Assembly: GCA_947453725.1 (NCBI GenBank)
Contig: CANGHH010000005.1
Location: 205,926-269,925, forward strand
Source: Betaproteobacteria bacterium
GTDB lineage: Bacteria; Pseudomonadota; Gammaproteobacteria; Burkholderiales; Burkholderiaceae_C
Length of the DNA: 64,000 nt
Direction: 5' to 3'
Positions 60,201-64,000 of the stretch are shown one piece after another; within the stretch, counting starts at the first letter, position 1, and every line of letters starts with the position of its first letter. The position numbers and the translations under genes were made by a program. The notes beneath the pieces were generated by a model. That model ran no database searches and was not told the origin of the DNA. It worked only from the letters and a program-made list of their open reading frames with translations.

Positions 60201-62087
60201 ATGCAACACGAACACCCCAACCAGTTCGCCCTGCTGACGCAGCGCCGCTTCGCCCCCTTCTTCTGGGTGCAGTTCCTGGGCGCCGGCAACGACAACCTCT
60301 TCAAGTTCGCCTTCACCGTGATGGTGACCTACCAGCTGCAGGTCCGCTGGCTGCCGGCCTCGCTGGCCGGGCTGGTGATCGGCGGCCTGTTCATCTTTCC
60401 CTACCTGCTGTTCTCGGCCACCAGCGGGCAGCTGGCCGACAAATACCCCAAGGAAGTGCTGATGCGCTTCGTGAAGAGCTTCGAGATCGCCGTCATGCTG
60501 CTGGCGGGCTGGGGCTTTCTGCAGGCCCACGTGCCGGCCTTGCTGGCATGCGTTTTCCTGATGGGTTTGCACAGCACGCTGTTCGGCCCGGTGAAGTACG
60601 CCTACCTGCCGCAACACCTGAGCGCGGGCGAATTGACCGGCGGCAACGGTGTCGTCGAGATGGGCACTTTCGTGGCCATCCTGCTGGGACAGCTGGCGGG
60701 CGGCTTGCTGATCGCCATCCCGGGTGACGGACCGCTCTACGCTGCCTGGGGCTGCGCGGCCGTGGCCGTGCTCGGCCGCTTGGTGGCCCAGGCGCTGCCG
60801 CATTCGCCGGCCACCGATCCGCGTTTGCGCATCAACTGGAACCCCTTCACCGAGACCTGGCGCAACCTGCAACTGGCGCGCCAGAACCGGGTCGTCTTCC
60901 GGTCGCTGCTGGGCATCTCGTGGATGTGGTTCTTCGGCGCGGTCTTCTTGTCGATGTTCCCGGCCTTCGCCAAGGACGTGCTGCACGGCGACGAGCAGGT
61001 GGCTTCGCTGCTGCTGGTGGTCTTCTCACTGGGCATCGGCAGCGGCGCGCTGCTCTGCGAGCGGCTGTCCCAGCGCCATGTCGAGATCGGCCTGGTGCCG
61101 CTGGGCGCCATCGGCATGAGCGTCTTCGCCATCGAGCTCTACGCCGCCGCGCGCCACCTGCCGCCGGCCGCCAGCCTGACGCTGGCGCAGTTCGTCGCCG
61201 AGCCGGCGCACTGGCGGGTGATGGCCGACCTGGCGCTGCTGTCGCTGTTCACCGGCATCTTCAGCGTGCCGATGTACGCGCTGATCCAGATGCGCAGCCA
61301 GCCCACCCACCGCGCCCGCATCATCGCGGCCAACAACATCCTGAACGCGCTGTTCATGATCGTCAGCTCGCTCGGCGTGGGCTTGCTGCTCGGCGCCGGC
61401 TTGACGATTCCCGATGTCTTCCTGGTGGTCGGCCTGCTCAACGCGGTGGTCGCCGGCTATATCTTCCTGATCGTGCCGGAATACCTGCTGCGCTTCGTGG
61501 CCTTCCTGCTGACGCGCTGCGTCTACCGCTTCCGCGTCCGCGGCGATGAGCACATCCCGCTCAGCGGCGCGGCCATCCTGGTCTGCAACCACGTGAGTTA
61601 CGTGGACGCGGTGCTGCTGATGGCCGCCAGCCCGCGCCCCATCGTCTTCCTGATGGACCACCGCATCTTTGCCCAGCCGGTGCTGGGCTGGCTGTTCAGG
61701 CTGGGCAAGGCCATCCCGATTGCGCCGCAGAAAGACGACCCGCTGGCTTACGAGGCCGCCTTCGCAGCCGCCGGCCGCGTGCTGATGGCGGGCGACCTGC
61801 TGGGCATCTTCCCGGAAGGCGGCATCACGCGCGACGGTCAACTGGGGCCTTTCAAGGGCGGCGTGATGAAGCTGCTGCAGCGCCACGCCGTGCCGGTGGT
61901 GCCGATGGCGCTGCACAACCTGTGGGGCAGCTACTTTTCTCGCATCGAGGGCGGCACGGCGATGCGCAGGCCCTTCCGCCGCGGGCTGTTCAGCCCGGTG
62001 GGCCTGGTGGCCGGGCCGGCCTTGCCGGCGGCGGACCTGACGACCACGCTGCTGCGCGACAAGGTGGCGCAACTGCTGGTGGCTTGA
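60201..62087 (+). CDS. MFS transporter-acyltransferase fusion (LplT-PlsC type)
   Basis: This is a 628-residue protein. Residues 1-410 are an LplT-like major-facilitator with 11-12 helices. Residues 420-628 are a PlsC-like acyltransferase with NHVSYVDAVLL (HX4D motif) and FPEGGITRDG. In Aas-containing fusions an acyl-ACP synthetase domain follows; here it is absent. Predicted role: flipping lysophospholipid and re-acylating it at the inner membrane. Confidence 0.9.
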   Translation: MQHEHPNQFALLTQRRFAPFFWVQFLGAGNDNLFKFAFTVMVTYQLQVRWLPASLAGLVIGGLFIFPYLLFSATSGQLADKYPKEVLMRFVKSFEIAVMLLAGWGFLQAHVPALLACVFLMGLHSTLFGPVKYAYLPQHLSAGELTGGNGVVEMGTFVAILLGQLAGGLLIAIPGDGPLYAAWGCAAVAVLGRLVAQALPHSPATDPRLRINWNPFTETWRNLQLARQNRVVFRSLLGISWMWFFGAVFLSMFPAFAKDVLHGDEQVASLLLVVFSLGIGSGALLCERLSQRHVEIGLVPLGAIGMSVFAIELYAAARHLPPAASLTLAQFVAEPAHWRVMADLALLSLFTGIFSVPMYALIQMRSQPTHRARIIAANNILNALFMIVSSLGVGLLLGAGLTIPDVFLVVGLLNAVVAGYIFLIVPEYLLRFVAFLLTRCVYRFRVRGDEHIPLSGAAILVCNHVSYVDAVLLMAASPRPIVFLMDHRIFAQPVLGWLFRLGKAIPIAPQKDDPLAYEAAFAAAGRVLMAGDLLGIFPEGGITRDGQLGPFKGGVMKLLQRHAVPVVPMALHNLWGSYFSRIEGGTAMRRPFRRGLFSPVGLVAGPALPAADLTTTLLRDKVAQLLVA

Positions 62088-62172
62088 CGCAGCGCAGCTT
62101 CCAGGCGGCCGGGGGGCTTGCGGGCCGGCCGGCTTGATCCGACCATGGGGCACCGTCACCGCGGAGGCAGCG

Positions 62173-63801
62173 ATGAGACTCTGGCCCTTTGGCAAGCGCG
62201 TACCGGCCGTGCTGCAACCGGTGGCCGACCTGCTGGTCGACGCCGAGGAACCCGACCCGCTGTTCTGTCCGCGCCCTTTGGTCGAGAAGCGCATCGCCGC
62301 GGCGCTGAAGTCGGGCCACAACCTCGTCGTCTACGGCCCGCCGCGCCAGGGCAAGACGACGCTGCTCAACCGCTGCCTGGGCGACGCCCGCACGGTGACC
62401 ATCGACTGCCGTCCGCAACTGGGCCGCTCGCAGATCTACCGCGTGCTGCTGGCCAGCCTGGGCTATTCGGTGCTCGTGTCGTCCAAGCGCCGCGGCAAGG
62501 TCAGCACCACGGTCAAGGTGAACGCCTTCGGCAATGAATTCGGCGCCGGCGCCGAGGGTGAGTCCGAGCGCGTCACGCAGGCCGTCGCGGTCGATCTGAA
62601 GAACCCCTCGGAGGTCGCCTACCTGGTCTCGCGCCTCGGGCGTTCGACGCCCTTCGTGCTGAACAACTTCCACCTGCTGGATGACAAGACCCAGCAGAGC
62701 CTGCTGTTCGACCTGGTCGGCTTTGCCGAGCGCGCCTGCGTGCGCTTCGTGATCGTCGGTGCCTGGCCGAACGCCGACCACCTGGAAGACATCGAACCGG
62801 CGCTGTCCGGCAAGCTGAAGGTCGTCGAGGTGCCGCTGTGGTCGGCGGATGAACTCGGTGCGCTCTACGCGCTGCACCGCGCGCAGGCCGCTGCCGATGC
62901 CAGCGCGCCGCCGACCGTCCCGACGTCTGCCGCCCCCACGGCCCCGCCCACGCTGGCCGAGGCCCTGGCGCTGGCCAACGGCGACGTGTCCCTGTTCCGC
63001 GCCTTGCTGGAGATGGCGGCCGGCCCGCCGGCCGCTGGCAGCGCGACTTGCCAGGACATCGTGGTCGCCCGCTACGGCCGCGGCATGGCCAACAGCCTGC
63101 GCGCGCTGCTGGCGCAGCGCGACGCCGCCCTCAGCTACCAGGCGGTGTCGCTGACCCGGGCTTACACGCGCAACGACGATTTCGACCAGGCCGACACGCC
63201 GCCGCTGGCCCAGGCCAAGAAGACCACCACCGACGTCCGCACGGGCCGGCCCTTTTCCGATGGCGCCTCGGTGCGCCTGGACGCCGACGGCAAGCCCGAA
63301 TATTTCGAGGTCCTGAACGGCGAACTGGCGACCTGGCAGGTCGACCTGATCGGCTTCGTCGTCCGCCAGTTGCACGCGGCGGTGCAGCGCGGCGTGGACA
63401 GCCTGACCCTCGATGAACTGGCCGCGGCCCTGCGCGCGACCTTGCCCCCCGCGCCGCTGGACATCGATGCCGCGAAGCTGAACGCGGTGTGGCTGCAGTT
63501 TTTCGAAGCCCAGCGGCGTGCGCTGGTCGTGCCGCCGCTGCTGGTGCCGGGCAGCAGTGGCCGCGAACTGCGCATCGCCGACCGGCGGCTGTTCCTGTTC
63601 CTGTCGTCCACCACCGTCGACGACCTCGACGACCTGCTGGAAGAGTGCGCTCCCGACAAGCCGCCGCGCCCCCGGCGGCGCAGCAGCCTGACGCCGCCGC
63701 TGAGCAAGACCGAGGCCGAAGCTTGCGTCGCCCGTGCCGTGCAGGCCGCCGAGGCGGCCGATGCGGCCGAGGCGTCGCCGCCGCCAGCGGCCGCGGGCTG
63801 A
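62173..63801 (+). CDS. P-loop ATPase of AAA/STAND type
   Basis: This 542-residue cytoplasmic protein has Walker A GPPRQGKTTLL (residues 55-65), Walker B-like PFVLNNFHLLDD and a sensor region FVIVGAWPNADHLEDI. The C-terminal half (residues 340-480) is of unknown fold, and a proline/alanine-rich tail ends the protein. It resembles ATP-binding proteins of the AAA_16/orc-like group. There is no partner gene in the window. The ATG at 62173 follows GGAGGCAG. Confidence 0.8.
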   Translation: MRLWPFGKRVPAVLQPVADLLVDAEEPDPLFCPRPLVEKRIAAALKSGHNLVVYGPPRQGKTTLLNRCLGDARTVTIDCRPQLGRSQIYRVLLASLGYSVLVSSKRRGKVSTTVKVNAFGNEFGAGAEGESERVTQAVAVDLKNPSEVAYLVSRLGRSTPFVLNNFHLLDDKTQQSLLFDLVGFAERACVRFVIVGAWPNADHLEDIEPALSGKLKVVEVPLWSADELGALYALHRAQAAADASAPPTVPTSAAPTAPPTLAEALALANGDVSLFRALLEMAAGPPAAGSATCQDIVVARYGRGMANSLRALLAQRDAALSYQAVSLTRAYTRNDDFDQADTPPLAQAKKTTTDVRTGRPFSDGASVRLDADGKPEYFEVLNGELATWQVDLIGFVVRQLHAAVQRGVDSLTLDELAAALRATLPPAPLDIDAAKLNAVWLQFFEAQRRALVVPPLLVPGSSGRELRIADRRLFLFLSSTTVDDLDDLLEECAPDKPPRPRRRSSLTPPLSKTEAEACVARAVQAAEAADAAEASPPPAAAG

Positions 63802-63813
63802 CCGGCCGTCTGC

Positions 63814-64000
63814 TGCGGCAGCGTTTGCCGGCAGTACTTGCCGAAAAGACTGAGCGGCTTCGCTGGCAGCAGGGGTTCGTCTGCCCGAACTGCGGCGCCA
63901 TGGGAGAGCCCTACCGATCCAGCCGCTCTCGGCTGATGTGCAGAAGCTGCTCGCACCAGAGCACGGTGACTGCTGGCACGATCTTCGACAAGACCCGCAC
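63814..64000 (+). mobile_element. IS1595-family transposase, N-terminal part, cut by window edge
   Basis: The frame reads LRQRLPAVLAEKTERLRW, then QQGFVCPNCGAMGEPYRSS and LMCRSCSHQSTVTAGTIFDKTR. This is the zinc-ribbon start of IS1595/ISXO2-type transposases (CPxCG, CxxC, then the SVTAGTIF-like motif). No start codon is found in frame upstream; the homology begins within 15 bases of the preceding gene's stop, so the 5' end looks truncated. The rest lies beyond the window. Confidence 0.7.

Noticed and set aside
58869..60986. 705-codon open frame on the minus strand
   Set aside because: Antisense to the exported pair and the MFS gene. No start signal and no domain.

Overview
The window is a GC-rich (roughly two-thirds G+C) chromosomal segment of a betaproteobacterium, most likely a Burkholderiales lithoheterotroph of the Rubrivivax/Leptothrix/Ideonella/Comamonadaceae kind. 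This rests on the soxCDYZAXB gene order, the Burkholderiales-type interspersed intergenic repeat, the DsrE/GlcG/YeeE sox satellites and the protein sequences themselves; the genus cannot be fixed from sequence alone.

Region 1 (1-24255) is a sulfur-oxidation supercluster. The left edge holds decayed remnants of a Crp/Fnr regulator and an AhpD-like protein. Next comes a minus-strand sulfide/persulfide operon (DUF2892 membrane peptide, persulfide dioxygenase, DUF442-SQR fusion, TauE exporter). It is divergent from a sigma54-dependent FisR-like sulfane-sulfur sensor, and a near-consensus -24/-12 promoter and an upstream inverted repeat are visible in the gap. After an ArsR-type regulator with small redox proteins comes the long minus-strand unit soxCDYZAXB, followed by GlcG-like, DsrE, YeeE, methyltransferase, MBL-fold and TlpA-like genes. 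Divergent from soxC is a plus-strand operon of a split YeeE/YedE transporter, a persulfide dioxygenase-rhodanese fusion, an exported rhodanese and a membrane-anchored thioredoxin. Together they import and handle thiosulfate, convert sulfide to persulfide to sulfite, and oxidise thiosulfate fully to sulfate through periplasmic Sox with SoxCD.

Region 2 (24424-35965) is an efflux/stress region. It holds an RND pump with adaptor, a broken TolC-like gene and a divergent ArsR regulator, then a unit with a thioredoxin-ArsA fusion ATPase, a DUF302 protein and a MacB/DevBCA-like ABC exporter. The 5' end of that unit is cut by a decayed Tn7/Tn5053-like (tniB-tniQ) transposon remnant (35966-37494).

Region 3 (37571-50421) is the most striking part: a light-sensing signal-transduction locus. 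It has a photoactive yellow protein homologue (Tyr42, Glu46, Thr50 and Cys69 all kept at the reference numbering) translationally coupled to a PAS histidine kinase, a 1355-residue multi-PAS hybrid kinase, a REC-AraC regulator and, divergently, a full bacteriophytochrome hybrid kinase followed by a second REC protein. It resembles a split, multi-component version of the known PYP-phytochrome fusion proteins (Ppr, Ppd).

Region 4 (50422-64000) holds a gene-poor stretch, a tRNA-Ala(CGC) with its terminator, and ordinary metabolic and conserved genes (alpha/beta hydrolases, aldo/keto reductase, D-threonine-aldolase-like enzyme, RarD, a ThiS-like peptide with a BNR-repeat protein, YchJ, an HTH regulator with its own palindrome, a DUF2145 pair, an MFS-acyltransferase fusion and a P-loop ATPase). 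It ends in the start of an IS1595-type transposase cut by the window edge.
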